Assembly (NCBI GenBank): GCA_000320545.1
Contig: ADNK01000393.1
Span: forward strand, 1 to 28,474
Length of the DNA stretch: 28,474 nucleotides
Direction of reading: 5' to 3'
Source of the DNA: Bigelowiella natans CCMP2755
Taxonomy: Eukaryota; Cercozoa; Chlorarachniophyceae
Shown here: piece after piece, positions 28,430 to 28,474 of the stretch
Layout: each line of letters starts with the position of its first letter
Position numbering within the stretch: position 1 is the stretch's first letter
Position numbers and translations under genes: made by a program
The notes under the pieces: generated by a model
What the model was told of the DNA's origin: nothing
Databases searched by the model: none
The model's input: the letters and a program-made list of their open reading frames with translations, nothing else

Positions 28430-28474
28430 AGTGCGCATGGAGTCCTCCCCCCCGCCCCCCACCCCCGAACCCCG
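27353..28474. other. 3' flank of ISWI, CATGCTAGCATG-rich; no gene seen
   Basis: No supported coding region to the right edge. An AATAAA at 27651-27656 may be the ISWI polyadenylation signal. Between 27380 and 28140 the words GCTAGC, GCATGC and CATGCTAGCATG recur, including perfect palindromes at 27874-27887 and 28033-28044. A (CA)n tract lies at about 28398-28420 and C-rich sequence at the end. A minus-strand ORF at 28085-28354 has no recognisable features. Confidence 0.55.

Overview
The window is nuclear DNA of an intron-dense eukaryote that very probably carries a plastid. Five genes split into roughly 80 short exons, nearly all with GT-AG introns of about 80-430 bases. The introns are packed with microsatellites (CA, GA/CT, TA, GAT, CTC) and poly-C tracts. 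The plastid inference rests on a pyruvate dehydrogenase E1-beta of the plastid/cyanobacterial type with a signal-anchor-like leader, as in algae with complex plastids. I cannot name the species from sequence alone.

Layout: the genes alternate in strand. (1) 22-2108, +: 3' part of a Twinkle-type organellar DNA helicase with a long acidic, proline-rich tail; its 5' part lies off the left edge. (2) 8263-3283, -: pyruvate dehydrogenase E1-beta, 19 exons, about 442 aa. (3) 8751-13204, +: a purple-acid-phosphatase/TRAP-like metallophosphoesterase with an N-terminal membrane anchor, about 15 exons. (4) about 20260-13819, -: a large gene, probably one unit, encoding serial four-EF-hand modules, a basic linker and a long coiled coil. 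(5) 21001-27352, +: a complete ISWI chromatin remodeller, 24 exons, 932 aa, every junction in phase.

Intergenic DNA: genes 2/3 and 4/5 are head-to-head, with promoter gaps of about 490 and 740 bases. Genes 1/2 and 3/4 are tail-to-tail. The two convergent gaps and the 3' flank of ISWI are rich in CATGC, GCATGC and GCTAGC words and small palindromes. I saw no tRNA, rRNA, transposon or CRISPR array.

The most unusual object is gene 4. A 1021-bp block spanning two introns is repeated head-to-tail almost without change (17430-18450 and 18451-19471) and adds exactly 248 in-frame codons, that is, one extra EF-hand module. It is either a very recent exon-block duplication or an assembly artefact. The reading frame runs from this array through a lysine/arginine-rich linker into the coiled coil, giving a calcium-sensor-plus-scaffold architecture I do not recognise as a named protein. 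The five genes share no pathway; the order looks like ordinary gene-dense protist chromosome.
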